Positions 1-8,674 of a stretch of 64,000 nt of DNA are shown here, one piece after another (within the stretch, counting starts at the first letter, position 1; each line of letters starts with the position of its first letter). A program made the position numbers and the translations under genes. Source of the DNA: Nonomuraea aurantiaca (lineage in GTDB: Bacteria > Actinomycetota > Actinomycetes > Streptosporangiales > Streptosporangiaceae); the NCBI RefSeq assembly GCF_020215705.1, contig NZ_JAIWNB010000002.1, positions 186,001-250,000 on the forward strand. Reading direction: 5' to 3'. The notes beneath the pieces are model-generated. The model ran no database searches. It was given only the letters and a program-made list of their open reading frames with translations, and was not told the DNA's origin.

Positions 1-117
1 GACGCGGGCGCTCATCAGGTCGAGCGCGCCGTAGGTGAGCGCCTCGTCGTCGAGCGTGACAACCGTCCTCCCGCCGAGCCGATCGGCGACGGTGTGGAGC
101 CGGTCAGCGAGATTCAT
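1..117 (-). CDS. AMP-forming acyl-CoA ligase, N-terminal fragment (cut by window edge)
   Basis: An ATG at 115-117 on the minus strand opens a frame with no stop to the window edge (39 codons visible). The residues read like the N-terminus of acyl-CoA synthetases: a leading amphipathic helix, then 'TLDDEALTYGALD', which resembles the family's 'trDGrtlTYaeLd' segment. The start lies inside the last codons of the upstream PucR gene (14-base overlap), so the two are probably co-transcribed and translationally coupled. Next to a liv-type importer and a PucR regulator, a ligase that activates the imported acid would fit. Only 39 residues are visible, so neither the A-domain motifs nor the substrate can be judged. 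Confidence 0.55.
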   Translation of the reverse strand, partial: MNLADRLHTVADRLGGRTVVTLDDEALTYGALDLMSARV

Positions 118-1528
118 GGAACGACCGTACGTCCCCGCTCCCACGTCGCTCATCGGTCGCGGTGCCCAGTCTTTGCCGCCCGTGGTTGGTGTTGGGCGGC
201 TGTTCAGGAGTGGGTGGCAGCGTGTCGTGCAGGGCGATCGCCACAAGGAGATCGAGCAGGTCGCTGATCCGGCGCAGGCTGCGACCGGTGCGCTCCTGGA
301 TGCGGCGCAGGCGATATTGAGCGGTGTTGGGGTGGATCTGCAGCCGCTCGGCCGAGGCGCGCAGGTTCAGGTCGGCGGCGGCGAAGGCGCGGATCGTGGC
401 GGTGAGCACGCCGCCGCGCGCCCGGTCCTCGGACAGGAGCGCGGTGATCCGCGGATCCACCAGGTGGCGGGCGGTGTCGTCGGCCCTCAGCGCCAGATAC
501 TGGAACGGCGACAGCCGTGGCAGCGCGGCCACACCGCCGTCCTCCGGCAGGAACTCCAGCACGGTACGGGCCTCGTCATAGGCCCGCGGGATCCCGGCCG
601 TCCCGGCGACGACCGTGCTGATGCCCATCGCCAGCACGATCCCCTCGCCCATGAGGCTCTCGCGCACGGCCTGCAGCCGGTCGCACAGCTCCTCCGGGTC
701 GCCGCCGGGGCCGAGCGCGGGGATGGCGACGATCTCCGACTGCCGCACGACCGACAGCGTCCGCGCGCCGTTCGCCCCGGCCCTGGAGATGGCCGCGCAA
801 GCCGCGTGCCGCGCGTCCACGCCGCGGTCGGAGTCCGGCTTCTCGCCGATTACGAGCGCGCGCGGCCCGAGCAGGACCGCGATCACCACGAGTATGGGTG
901 TGCGGGTGTCGGACCCCAGTCCGTAGGCGTGGGCCGCGGCCAGTTGCCGGCCACGCGCGGGCGCGCCGCCGGCCAGCAGGGTCTCCAGCAGGTCCCTGCT
1001 CTCGTGCACGGCCTCCGCAGCCGCGTAGTGCTGGAACTCCATGTACGCGTTGGCCGCGTGCGTGCTGGCGAAGTCGCAGTAACGCATGATCGGGGCCGCC
1101 AGGGAGAGCGCGGCCTCGTGGCCGGCGGCCGAGTGGCCGGCCCGCTCCAGCACCGACCCCCAGAAGACCCGCTGGCCGACGCGGAAGGCGTTGATGTAGT
1201 CGGCCAGGGCGATCCCGGCCCTGGCCCGCCGCATGGCGGCCCGGCGCGCGAAGGCGATGTCGTCGACGGTGACCGTGCGGTCTTCGAGCATCACGGCCAG
1301 CTTGCTGCGGTAGTGGCGGACCACCTGGTCGCGTACGTCGGCGAGGAAGTTATCGTCCTGAGCCGCGTAGGCGGGAATCTCGGCCCGCATCGTCTGAACG
1401 GCCGTGTCGGCAAGGTCGGCTAGATGATCGAGGAGCTCGGAGAGGATGCGCGTGCGCTGGACGCGGACCGTCGCCGAACCGGTGAGCGTTTCCGTGCTGA
1501 AACCACCGGACATGCCGGGATGATCCAT
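104..1528 (-). CDS. PucR/CdaR-type transcriptional regulator
   Basis: The product is about 474 aa from ATG 1528. An ATG at 1513 is an alternative, and an in-frame extension to 1678 looks non-coding. The C-terminus carries the PucR-type helix-turn-helix (LNLRASAERLQIHPNTAQYR, then LRRIQERTG), which binds DNA. The middle resembles the GGDEF-like linker of this family and the N-terminus is a helical sensor. Such regulators usually control catabolic or uptake operons in response to a small metabolite. It is transcribed divergently from livGFHMK across about 200 bp and reads into the acyl-CoA ligase gene, so it probably regulates both. No strong Shine-Dalgarno precedes either start, so the start is uncertain. 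Confidence 0.85.
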   Translation of the reverse strand: MDHPGMSGGFSTETLTGSATVRVQRTRILSELLDHLADLADTAVQTMRAEIPAYAAQDDNFLADVRDQVVRHYRSKLAVMLEDRTVTVDDIAFARRAAMRRARAGIALADYINAFRVGQRVFWGSVLERAGHSAAGHEAALSLAAPIMRYCDFASTHAANAYMEFQHYAAAEAVHESRDLLETLLAGGAPARGRQLAAAHAYGLGSDTRTPILVVIAVLLGPRALVIGEKPDSDRGVDARHAACAAISRAGANGARTLSVVRQSEIVAIPALGPGGDPEELCDRLQAVRESLMGEGIVLAMGISTVVAGTAGIPRAYDEARTVLEFLPEDGGVAALPRLSPFQYLALRADDTARHLVDPRITALLSEDRARGGVLTATIRAFAAADLNLRASAERLQIHPNTAQYRLRRIQERTGRSLRRISDLLDLLVAIALHDTLPPTPEQPPNTNHGRQRLGTATDERRGSGDVRSFHESR

Positions 1529-1680
1529 GCACTTTGCCGGGCGGTCAACAGGTCGTAACCGGTCCGAGACAGACCCTGTGCCCGGCGGACAACAGCCAGG
1601 ACGCATCTTGGGTGACCGTGCCCAATGTGGTGTCGGACGGGTGACTCCTACGCTTTCAGAACATTCTTCTCCGCTCACCG

Positions 1681-1744
1681 TCAGCAGGAGGCCGGAGTGC
1701 TGGAGGTAACCGTCAGCAGGGGGCCGAGGTGCTGGAGGTAAGCG
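1681..1744 (+). repeat. 32-bp tandem duplication across the livG start region
   Basis: Positions 1681-1712 and 1713-1744 match at 28 of 32 bases. Each copy carries a purine-rich ribosome-binding site, a GTG start and the codons for LEV. The copies are offset by 32 bases, so the GTG of the first is out of frame with livG. The first copy has the perfect site AGGAGG; the second, which serves livG, has AGGGGG. Confidence 0.9.
1697..1741 (+). CDS. Possible 14-codon leader peptide overlapping the livG start
   Basis: A GTG at 1697 sits 5 nt after AGGAGG (1686-1691), and its frame runs 14 codons to TAA at 1739-1741. The stop lies 10 bases inside livG, so ribosomes ending on the leader would be placed at the livG start, as in translational coupling. 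It arises from the 32-bp duplication. Whether it is translated is inference. Its codons show no run of one amino acid that would suggest attenuation. Confidence 0.4.
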   Translation: MLEVTVSRGPRCWR

Positions 1745-2487
1745 AGCTCACGGTCCGATTCGGTGGCATCACGGCGCTCGACGGCGTGGGCTTGTCGGTG
1801 CGGCGCGGCGAGATGGTCGGGCTCATCGGGCCGAACGGCGCGGGCAAGACCACGCTGTTCAACTGCCTGACCCGCCGCCACGACGCCGGCGCGGGCCGGG
1901 TCGAGTACGAGGGCCGGGACCTGCTCGCCGTACCACCGCACGCGATCGCGGCCTTGGGCATCACCCGGACCTTCCAGAACCTCGGCCTGTTCCCGCGCAT
2001 GTCGGTCCGCGACAACACGCTGGTCGGCGCGCACCACCGCGGCCGGGCCGGCTTCCTCACCGCGGGCCTGCGCCTGCCCGGCGTACGCCGCGAGGAGGCC
2101 GGGTTGCGCGCCGAGGCCGACGCGGTGCTCGACCGGCTGGCGCTGACCGAGGTCGCCGACCATCCGGCCGCCGGGCTGCCGTTCGGCACGCTCAAGCGGG
2201 TGGAGCTGGCCAGGGCGCTGGTCGGCCGCCCCGAGCTGCTGCTGCTCGACGAGCCGGTGAACGGGCTCAGCTCGGCGGAGGTCGAGGAGTTCGCCGGCGT
2301 GCTGCGCGCGATCCGCGACGAGTACGACCTGACCATGGTCGTGGTCGAGCATCACATGGGCTTCGTCATGGGGATCTGCGACCGGATCGTCTGCCTGGAC
2401 TTCGGCCGCAAGATCGCCGAGGGAGCCCCGGCCGAGGTCCAGCGCGATCCCGGGGTCATCGAGGCGTACCTGGGGACCGCCGTATGA
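1729..2487 (+). CDS. livG: Branched-chain-amino-acid-type ABC transporter ATPase (LivG)
   Basis: This 252-aa cytoplasmic ATPase energises the LivHM permease. Walker A GPNGAGKTT lies at residues 34-42. The signature region is the variant LPFGTLKR common in actinobacterial LivG, followed by Walker B LLLLDEP. The C-terminus, with 'EGAPAEVQ' and 'VIEAYLG', is typical of LivG. Length matches the family (about 250-260 aa). It starts with GTG at 1729, 5 nt after AGGGGG, inside the duplicated start region. First gene of the five-gene transporter operon. The substrate cannot be read from this subunit. Confidence 0.93.
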   Translation: MLEVSELTVRFGGITALDGVGLSVRRGEMVGLIGPNGAGKTTLFNCLTRRHDAGAGRVEYEGRDLLAVPPHAIAALGITRTFQNLGLFPRMSVRDNTLVGAHHRGRAGFLTAGLRLPGVRREEAGLRAEADAVLDRLALTEVADHPAAGLPFGTLKRVELARALVGRPELLLLDEPVNGLSSAEVEEFAGVLRAIRDEYDLTMVVVEHHMGFVMGICDRIVCLDFGRKIAEGAPAEVQRDPGVIEAYLGTAV

Positions 2488-2553
2488 GCGAGCGAAGCGA
2501 ACGAATCATCCAATACAGCGCGTGTCACTTATGCGACCGACGAAGGAGGGCGC

Positions 2554-3270
<717 letters not shown>

Positions 3271-3272
3271 TC

Positions 3273-4154
3273 ATGGCCGGCTTCCTGCAGCAGGTCGTCG
3301 AGGGGCTCGGCGCGGGCGCCATCTATGCCGGCCTGGCGCTGGCCCTGGTGCTGATCTACCAGTTCACCGGCATCGTCAACTTCGCCCAGGGCGAGCTGGC
3401 GATGTTCTCCACCTATCTGGCCTGGCAGCTCACCGCCGCCGGGCTGCCGTTCTGGCTGGCGCTGGTCGTCACGCTCGTGGTGTCGTTCGCGGGCGGCATG
3501 CTCATCGAGCGGGTGATCATCCGCCCGGTCGAAGGCGCTCCCGAGCTGACCGTGGTGATCGTCACCGTGGGGCTGTTCATCTTCGTGAACGCCGCCGCCG
3601 GGTGGATCTGGTCGTTCACCATCAAGGACTTCCCCAACCCGTTTCCCGAGGGCGCGTTCAGGGCGGGGGGCGTCAGCGTGGGGTACTCGACGCTGGGCAT
3701 CCTCGGCGTCGTCGCCGTGGTGATGGGCCTGCTGTACCTGCTCTTCCAGCACACCAAGATCGGTCTGGGCATGCGCGCGGTGGCCTCCAGCCCGCAGTCC
3801 GCCCGGCTGGTCGGCATCCGGGTGGGCTGGACACTCGCGCTCGGGTGGGGCCTGGCCGCCACGGTCGGCGCGGTGTCGGGCGTACTGGTGGCGCCGCTGC
3901 TCTTCCTGGACCCCAACCTGATGGGCGGGGTGCTCATCTACGCGTTCGCGGCGGCGACGCTCGGCGGGTTCGACAGCCCGCTGGGCGCGGTCGTGGGCGG
4001 TCTGGTCGTCGGCGTGGCCGAGACGCTCGCCGGGGCGTACGTCGGCTTCATCGGATCGGATCTCAAGATCGGGGTGCCGCTGGTCATCATCCTCGGCGTC
4101 CTGCTGCTGCGGCCCCAAGGGCTGTTCGGGCGAGCGGTGGTGGAGCGGGTATGA
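3273..4154 (+). CDS. livH: Branched-chain-amino-acid-type ABC permease (LivH)
   Basis: This 293-aa integral membrane permease has about eight hydrophobic segments. It shows LivH hallmarks: the N-terminal 'LGAGAIYAGLALALVLIY', 'VNFAQGELAMFSTY' after the first helix, and 'GLGMRAVASSPQSARLVGI' in the cytoplasmic loop that contacts the ATPases. It begins 2 nt after the livF stop and ends overlapping livM by ATGA (4151-4154), so the four cytoplasmic and membrane subunits are tightly coupled. It forms the translocation path with LivM. Confidence 0.93.
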   Translation: MAGFLQQVVEGLGAGAIYAGLALALVLIYQFTGIVNFAQGELAMFSTYLAWQLTAAGLPFWLALVVTLVVSFAGGMLIERVIIRPVEGAPELTVVIVTVGLFIFVNAAAGWIWSFTIKDFPNPFPEGAFRAGGVSVGYSTLGILGVVAVVMGLLYLLFQHTKIGLGMRAVASSPQSARLVGIRVGWTLALGWGLAATVGAVSGVLVAPLLFLDPNLMGGVLIYAFAAATLGGFDSPLGAVVGGLVVGVAETLAGAYVGFIGSDLKIGVPLVIILGVLLLRPQGLFGRAVVERV

Positions 4155-5152
4155 GCGAGGCGGCGGAGGCACGGGCGTCCGGAAGCCGGTGGCGGGTGGC
4201 GGCGAACCGGCGCTGGATCATCATGGCCCTGCTGCTCGCGCTTACCTGCTACGCGCCCTTCCAGCTGGTGCCGTTCCGGGTCTTCCAGTTCACCATGGTG
4301 CTGATCTACGCGGTGGCGCTGCTCGGGCTGAACCTGCTCGTCGGGCACACCGGCCAGATCTCGCTCGGGCACGGCGCCTACTTCGCGGTCGGCGCCTACA
4401 CCGCGGCCATCCTGCTGCACAGCTGGCACGTGCCCTACCCGGCCACGCTGCCGGCCGCCGCCGTGGCGGCGTTCGCGCTGGGTCTGGCGTTCGGCGTGCC
4501 CGCCGTCCGGCTGCGCGGCCTCTACCTGGCCCTGGTGACACTGGCCATCGCGATCTTCCTGGTACCGCTCCTCAAACGGTTCGAGTCGGTCACCGGCGGC
4601 TCCATGGGGCTGACGCTGGCCAAGCCGGTGCCGCCCGCGTGGACGGGACTGGCCGAGGACCAGTGGCTGTACTTCCTCACGCTGGCGGTGGCCGTCGTGG
4701 CGTTCCTGGTGACCCGTAGCGTGCTGCGCTCGCGGGTCGGCCGGGCGCTGCACGCCATCCGGGACAACGAGGCGGCGGCCGAGGTCATGGGCGTGCGGCT
4801 GTCGTTCTACAAGACGCTCTCCTTCGCCTGGAGCGCGATGCTCGCCGGGATCGCGGGCTGCCTCTACACATGGGTGATCGGGTACGTCTCGCCGGACTCG
4901 TTCGTCGTCACGCTCTCGATCACGCTGCTGGCGGGCCTCGTCGTGGGCGGCCTCGGCTCGTACTGGGGGCCGCTGCTGGGCGGGCTGTTCGTCATGTTCG
5001 TGCCGAGCATCTCCCAGAGCGTGAACGACGCCGCGCCCGGCGTCGTCTTCGGCCTGCTGATCATCGCGGTGATGTACGTCGCCCCGACCGGCCTGGCCGG
5101 GCTGGCGGGCCGCGCGGCGTACTCGATCAAGAAGACCCTCCGGAAGGAGTAA
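4151..5152 (+). CDS. livM: Branched-chain-amino-acid-type ABC permease (LivM)
   Basis: This 333-aa permease starts at ATG 4151, overlapping the livH stop. LivM features are clear: 'GLNLLVGHTGQISLGHGAYF' near the first helices, 'RLRGLYLALVTLAIA', and the ATPase-docking loop 'GRALHAIRDNEAAAEVMGV'. About eight to ten membrane helices are predicted by eye. The frame stays open upstream to 3173, but that stretch is the shadow of livH. A GGAAGGAG at its own 3' end serves the next gene. Confidence 0.93.
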   Translation: MSEAAEARASGSRWRVAANRRWIIMALLLALTCYAPFQLVPFRVFQFTMVLIYAVALLGLNLLVGHTGQISLGHGAYFAVGAYTAAILLHSWHVPYPATLPAAAVAAFALGLAFGVPAVRLRGLYLALVTLAIAIFLVPLLKRFESVTGGSMGLTLAKPVPPAWTGLAEDQWLYFLTLAVAVVAFLVTRSVLRSRVGRALHAIRDNEAAAEVMGVRLSFYKTLSFAWSAMLAGIAGCLYTWVIGYVSPDSFVVTLSITLLAGLVVGGLGSYWGPLLGGLFVMFVPSISQSVNDAAPGVVFGLLIIAVMYVAPTGLAGLAGRAAYSIKKTLRKE

Positions 5153-5157
5153 CAGGC

Positions 5158-6423
5158 ATGCGCGTATCCGTTATCGGCTGTACGGCGATGCTCCTGGCCG
5201 CGGTGGCGGCCTGCGGGGGGCGGGGCGGGACCGAGCCGGGCGCCACGGCGTCGGGGCCGTGCCAGGGCCAGCAGACGACCGGCATCACCGACAAGACCAT
5301 CAAGCTCGGCGGCATCTACCCGCTGTCGGGACCCGCCTCGGCCTACGGTGACATCCCCAAGGGCATCAAGGCGTACTTCGACTACATCAACGCCGAGAAG
5401 AACGGCATCGGCGGGCGCAAGGTCGAGTTCGTGGTCCGCGACGACGGCTACCAGCCGCCCAAGGCGGTCGAGGAGGCCCGCCGGCTGGTCGAGCAGGAGC
5501 AGGTGTTCGCGCTGTTCCAGACATTGGGCACCCCCTCGACGACGGCGACCTGGGACTACACCAACCAGCGGAAGGTGCCGCAGATCTTCGTCGCGACCGG
5601 CGCCTCGAAGTGGGGCACCGACACGAAGCACCCGTGGACCATCGGCTGGCAGCCCAACTACATCTCCGAGGCGCGCGTCTACGCCCAGTATCTCAAGAAG
5701 GAGAAACCCACCGCCAAGGTCGCGGTGCTCTACCAGAACGATGACTTCGGCAAGGACCTGTTCGGCGGCTTCAAGCGGGCCATCGAGGGCAGCGGGATCA
5801 CCGTCGTCGGCGAGCAGAGCTACGAGGTCACCGACCCGAGCATCGACCCGCAGATGCGCAACCTGGCCGGGTCCAAGGCCGATGTGTTCCTCAACATCAC
5901 CACGCCCAAGTTCGGCTCGCAGGCGCTGGCCGCCGACGCCAAGAACACCGCCTGGAACCCGCTGCACATCATCAACAACGTCTCCTCCTCGATCACCGTG
6001 CTCAAGCCCGTCGGCTTCGAGAACGTCCAGGGCGTCGTCTCCTCCACCTACTACAAGGACCCGAGGGACGCGACGTGGAACGACGACGCGGAGATGAAGC
6101 TCTACAAGGCGAAGATGGCGCAGTACGCGCCGGGCACCGACCCGAACGTGCCGTTCTTCACCTTCGGCTGGGCGGTGGCCGACTCCTTCAACAAGACGAT
6201 GTCGGCCGCGAAGTGCCCGACCCGCGAGGGGCTGCGCGACTCGATGCGCAGCCTGAGCAACGTGCAGATCAACATGCTGCTGCCCGGGGTGACGATGACC
6301 ACCGCCGCCGATGACGGCTTCCCGATCGAGTCGATGCAGCTCATGAAGTTCAAGGGCGAGGGGTGGGAGCTGTTCGGGAACGTCATCGACACCCGCAAGG
6401 AGTTCGGGCCGCTGACCGGCTGA
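5158..6423 (+). CDS. Liv-type substrate-binding lipoprotein
   Basis: This 421-aa protein has a lipoprotein signal peptide; the lipobox ends in VAAC with Cys19 as the lipidation site. The mature protein has the type-I periplasmic-binding fold of LivK/HAAT receptors: 'IKLGGIYPLSGPASAYGDIP' near the start, then 'GGRKVEFVVRDDGYQP' and 'KVAVLYQNDDFGKDL'. It captures the ligand outside the membrane and delivers it to LivHM. It starts 5 nt after livM with GGAAGGAG upstream, as last gene of the operon. The ligand is unknown. The length (about 420 aa) and the nearby ligase and PucR genes make aromatic or other carboxylic acids as plausible as amino acids. Confidence 0.9.
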   Translation: MRVSVIGCTAMLLAAVAACGGRGGTEPGATASGPCQGQQTTGITDKTIKLGGIYPLSGPASAYGDIPKGIKAYFDYINAEKNGIGGRKVEFVVRDDGYQPPKAVEEARRLVEQEQVFALFQTLGTPSTTATWDYTNQRKVPQIFVATGASKWGTDTKHPWTIGWQPNYISEARVYAQYLKKEKPTAKVAVLYQNDDFGKDLFGGFKRAIEGSGITVVGEQSYEVTDPSIDPQMRNLAGSKADVFLNITTPKFGSQALAADAKNTAWNPLHIINNVSSSITVLKPVGFENVQGVVSSTYYKDPRDATWNDDAEMKLYKAKMAQYAPGTDPNVPFFTFGWAVADSFNKTMSAAKCPTREGLRDSMRSLSNVQINMLLPGVTMTTAADDGFPIESMQLMKFKGEGWELFGNVIDTRKEFGPLTG

Positions 6424-6730
6424 ACAAGCATGGGCCTTCGCTTTGGAGCGCTTCGCGCACTGGGCTTAGGGCTGCGCCTAGTGGGGGGCTCAGCGCCCCC
6501 CACACCCCCACACCCCCACACCCCCACAAAAGCATGGTCCTCGCTAATCGCTCGGGCGCCTCCCAAACGCAAGCGGCCCTATAACCGGAGCGAGCCCACC
6601 CAGCTCCAACAGGCAATCGCTCAGCATCAAAGAAGCCGCGCCAAAGCTGACGACAACGGCGCCCGGGTTTGGCACCCAGTAGTGGTTGCGCCCGGGTGGG
6701 CCGGTTGGTCGAGCGGCTCGGGCCGAAGGT
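6424..6730. other. Intergenic region after the liv operon with hairpin and short tandem repeat
   Basis: No convincing gene. It holds the hairpin and repeat listed at 6481-6525. The stretch up to 6730 is probably the decayed left flank of the IS256-type element. Confidence 0.5.
6481..6525 (+). terminator. GC hairpin followed by an ACACCCCC tandem repeat
   Basis: GTGGGGGGC (6481-6489) pairs with GCCCCCCAC (6495-6503) around a five-base loop, 58 bp after the liv operon stop. No T run follows. Instead there are three exact copies of the 8-mer ACACCCCC (6502-6525). Likely a transcription terminator or RNA 3' stabiliser for the liv operon. Confidence 0.55.
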
Positions 6731-7020
6731 ATGGACCTAGTGGGCGAGAACGGGCTGCTAGGCCAGCTGACCAAGCTGGTGCTGAAGTCCGCGCTGGAAG
6801 GCGAGATCACCGACCATCTCGGCTACGACAAGCACGAGCGCTCCGGCAGTGAAAGGGGAACAGCCGCAATGGCAGCCGGTCCAAGACCGTCAACACCGAC
6901 CTCGGGCCGGTGGAGATCACCGTGCCGCGTGATCAGGACGGGAGCTTCGAGCCGGAGATCGTCCAGTCGATGCTTCGGCGATCTCGCCGTGGGGGACATG
7001 ACCTTGTCTGCTTCACCGGT
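6731..7020 (+). pseudogene. Degenerate IS256-family transposase, N-terminal remnant
   Basis: From ATG 6731 the residues MDLVGENGLLGQLTKL and EGEITDHLGYDKHE match the conserved N-terminus of actinobacterial IS256 (Mutator-type) transposases. The frame shifts at about 6845. The continuation ('GSRSKTVNTDLGPVEITVPR', then 'DQDGSFEPEIVQ') lies in another frame and fades near 7020. The DDE catalytic part is absent. It marks the left edge of the accessory block. Confidence 0.8.
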
Positions 7021-7065
7021 GGAGGGTGATTGTGGCTCGCCCTCACCCGTAGCTTTTCCAAGGCA

Positions 7066-7479
7066 TCAGATATCGGTGACCAGCTTGATGGGCTGCCTCG
7101 TCAGGACAGCTATGGTCATGAAGTCGCGGTCGTCGCACAGTACCGTGAGGTTTGCCCGCTCTGCGGTGGCGGCAATGAGCAGGTCGGCCGGACCGGCCGA
7201 CCTGTGCTGTCCATTCTCGGTGAGTAGCTGCTGCACCTCGGCTGCGCGGTGCCAAGCGTGTTCACTCATCGGTACCCAGCCGAACAGATCATGGAGCAGA
7301 CGCACTTTCTCCAGGCGGTCCGCAAGCGATCTCGCGGAGAAAAGGAACTCCAATTCGACGACCGGACAGGTCGCGATGACACCGGCGGCGAGCTGATCGG
7401 ACCACGCCTGCCGTAGTTTGGGCTCCTGCAAGATCCGGAACATGCCGGAGGTGTCGATGAGATACAGGGCGGGTGTCAC
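7066..7479 (-). CDS. vapC: VapC-type PIN-domain toxin
   Basis: This 137-aa PIN-domain ribonuclease is the toxin of a type II toxin-antitoxin pair. The acidic metal-binding set is intact by eye: Asp9 in LIDTS, Glu42/Glu44 in VVELEF, Asp99 in GPADLLIAATA, and Asp117/Asp119 in CDDRDF. Members of this family usually cleave tRNA or rRNA when freed from the antitoxin. It starts with GTG at 7479, overlapping the vapB stop as GTGA, so toxin translation depends on antitoxin translation. Length is normal for the family (about 130-140 aa). Confidence 0.9.
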   Translation of the reverse strand: MTPALYLIDTSGMFRILQEPKLRQAWSDQLAAGVIATCPVVELEFLFSARSLADRLEKVRLLHDLFGWVPMSEHAWHRAAEVQQLLTENGQHRSAGPADLLIAATAERANLTVLCDDRDFMTIAVLTRQPIKLVTDI

Positions 7480-7694
7480 CGGCGATAAGCTGCCTTGTTG
7501 CCGACGAAGTCATCGAAGTCCCCTCGGTCGGCCATCTCGCCAAGTGCGGCCAGAGCTCGCAGCCGCACCAACCGCTGTCCCACTTCGCGGAGGGCTGCGT
7601 TGACCGTGTCCTTCTTCGTCTTAGTGCCGAGAACTTCGGCAGCTGTCGCCAGGGCCTCTTGGTCGATCTCGATCGGGGTCTTCACCATGGCCAT
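7476..7694 (-). CDS. vapB: VapB-type antitoxin
   Basis: The product is 72 aa. The ATG at 7694 is preceded by a strong AAGGAGGGTGATCTC site, which favours it over an upstream in-frame ATG at 7718. The N-terminus 'KTPIEIDQEALATAAEVLGT', with 'KKDTVNAALREV' after it, is the ribbon-helix-helix DNA-binding domain of VapB. The C-terminal tail (RGDFDDF) would bind and block the toxin. It autoregulates with VapC at the palindromes upstream (7727-7757). Confidence 0.9.
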   Translation of the reverse strand: MAMVKTPIEIDQEALATAAEVLGTKTKKDTVNAALREVGQRLVRLRALAALGEMADRGDFDDFVGNKAAYRR

Positions 7695-7726
7695 GAGATC
7701 ACCCTCCTTCGCGCGCACAGTGTATC

Positions 7727-7757
7727 ACGGATGTCCGTTATGGATATCCAGGATATC
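7727..7757 (-). promoter_or_regulatory. Two palindromic operator candidates upstream of vapB
   Basis: ACGGATGTCCGT (7727-7738) is an inverted repeat with 5-bp arms. GATATCC-A-GGATATC (7743-7757) is a perfect 7-bp-arm palindrome. They sit 33-63 bp upstream of the vapB start, where a VapBC complex normally autoregulates. Confidence 0.7.
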
Positions 7758-7892
7758 TCGGCTTTGGATCGGTAATTCGGTTGCTCAACTGACCCACCAT
7801 CTCGCTGATCAGCCAAAGATTTCAGCACCCCGCGCATGTCTTCCGCCTGCGGCATGGTGTTCGAGTACGCGGCAATGAGGTCCACTCGCTGT

Positions 7893-7916
7893 GTCGCCCG
7901 GCGAAAGGCGGGCGAC
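7893..7916 (-). terminator. Hairpin terminator after a small gene
   Basis: GTCGCCCG (7893-7900) pairs perfectly with CGGGCGAC (7909-7916), 2 nt after the stop codon of the minus-strand gene at 7919. A diverged copy with the same stop-codon context occurs at 22025-22091. Confidence 0.6.
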
Positions 7917-7918
7917 CC

Positions 7919-8086
7919 TCATCGCCCCAAGAACCCGTTGGTGATCAGCAGGTAAAGTTGTTCTTTGAGGTACTGCCGCCGGGCGGGGGGCATGTCATGG
8001 CAGTCATCTAGCGCCTCATCCCACCCGGAAACGAGATGGTAGCGCTCGCCGTTGTTGATGATCGTCAAGCAGGGCGGGACCGCCAC
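7919..8086 (-). CDS. Small hypothetical protein downstream of the Nudix gene
   Basis: A 55-codon frame from GTG 8086 to TGA 7919 begins with AVPPCLTIINNGERYHLVSG and ends QLYLLITNGFLGR. Codons are GC-rich in third positions, like a real gene. It lies 54 bp downstream of the Nudix stop on the same strand and is followed at once by a hairpin. No clear ribosome-binding site is seen, and TTG 8068 is an alternative start. I do not recognise a family. The 3' end and hairpin recur at 22.05 kb, which argues that this is a real, mobile gene unit. Confidence 0.5.
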   Translation of the reverse strand: MAVPPCLTIINNGERYHLVSGWDEALDDCHDMPPARRQYLKEQLYLLITNGFLGR

Positions 8087-8140
8087 AATCCGATATGTCC
8101 GTCCTGCTCCTTACACACGCACAGCCCCGCGTTGCGCAGG

Positions 8141-8674
8141 CTAGCTGACGGGGCGGCCGTTGTGCAGGTACGCGACGGTGCCGGCGTCAGCGGCGGTGAT
8201 CGCGGCCTGTAGGCGTGCCCACACGTACGGCCGGAGCCGCTTCCGCGCTTGGTTGGGGGTGCAGAACTCGAACGCGCCCAACTCGGTATCGGCAAGGCGT
8301 AGCGCGGCGGTTTGGTCGGGGGTGAGGATTCCGGCGTTGAAGATGAACATCACCGAGTCGTCCCATGGGCCGTGTGGTGGCACCCAGTCCACACACACCA
8401 ACGCCATGTCCTCCGGGAGGTGGAGGCCGAGTTCTTCGGTCAGTTCTCGGCGGAGGGCATCAAGCGGTGGTTCGTTGGCTTCGGCCATGCCACCGGGGAG
8501 ATCCCAATTGGGTTTGTAGGTGGGGTCGACGAGCAGCACACGGCCGTGATCATCACAAATGAGGGCGTCTACCCCCACGCGCTTACGGGCCTGGCGGGCG
8601 TTGCCCTCGGTCAGATGCGCGCGGTAGGCGGCGGGATCGCGTTCGTAGAGCGGCCGGGTGTCGGGCTCGGTCAT
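8141..8674 (-). CDS. Nudix hydrolase
   Basis: This 177-aa cytoplasmic pyrophosphohydrolase carries a complete Nudix box (G-x5-E-x7-REL-x-EE-x-GL, within 'GGMAEANEPP' and 'RRELTEELGL'), which binds Mg2+ and cleaves nucleoside diphosphate-linked substrates. The ATG at 8674 overlaps the stop of the XRE-regulator gene as ATGA (8671-8674). The longer frame to 8728 is less likely. XRE regulators paired with Nudix enzymes are frequent in Streptomyces and its relatives, but the substrate is unknown. Confidence 0.9.
   Translation of the reverse strand: MTEPDTRPLYERDPAAYRAHLTEGNARQARKRVGVDALICDDHGRVLLVDPTYKPNWDLPGGMAEANEPPLDALRRELTEELGLHLPEDMALVCVDWVPPHGPWDDSVMFIFNAGILTPDQTAALRLADTELGAFEFCTPNQARKRLRPYVWARLQAAITAADAGTVAYLHNGRPVS

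Noticed and set aside
6502..6525. CRISPR-like repeats
   Set aside because: The 8-bp unit is directly tandem without spacers. No cas genes were found; the mCpol gene is a stand-alone enzyme, not part of a CRISPR array.
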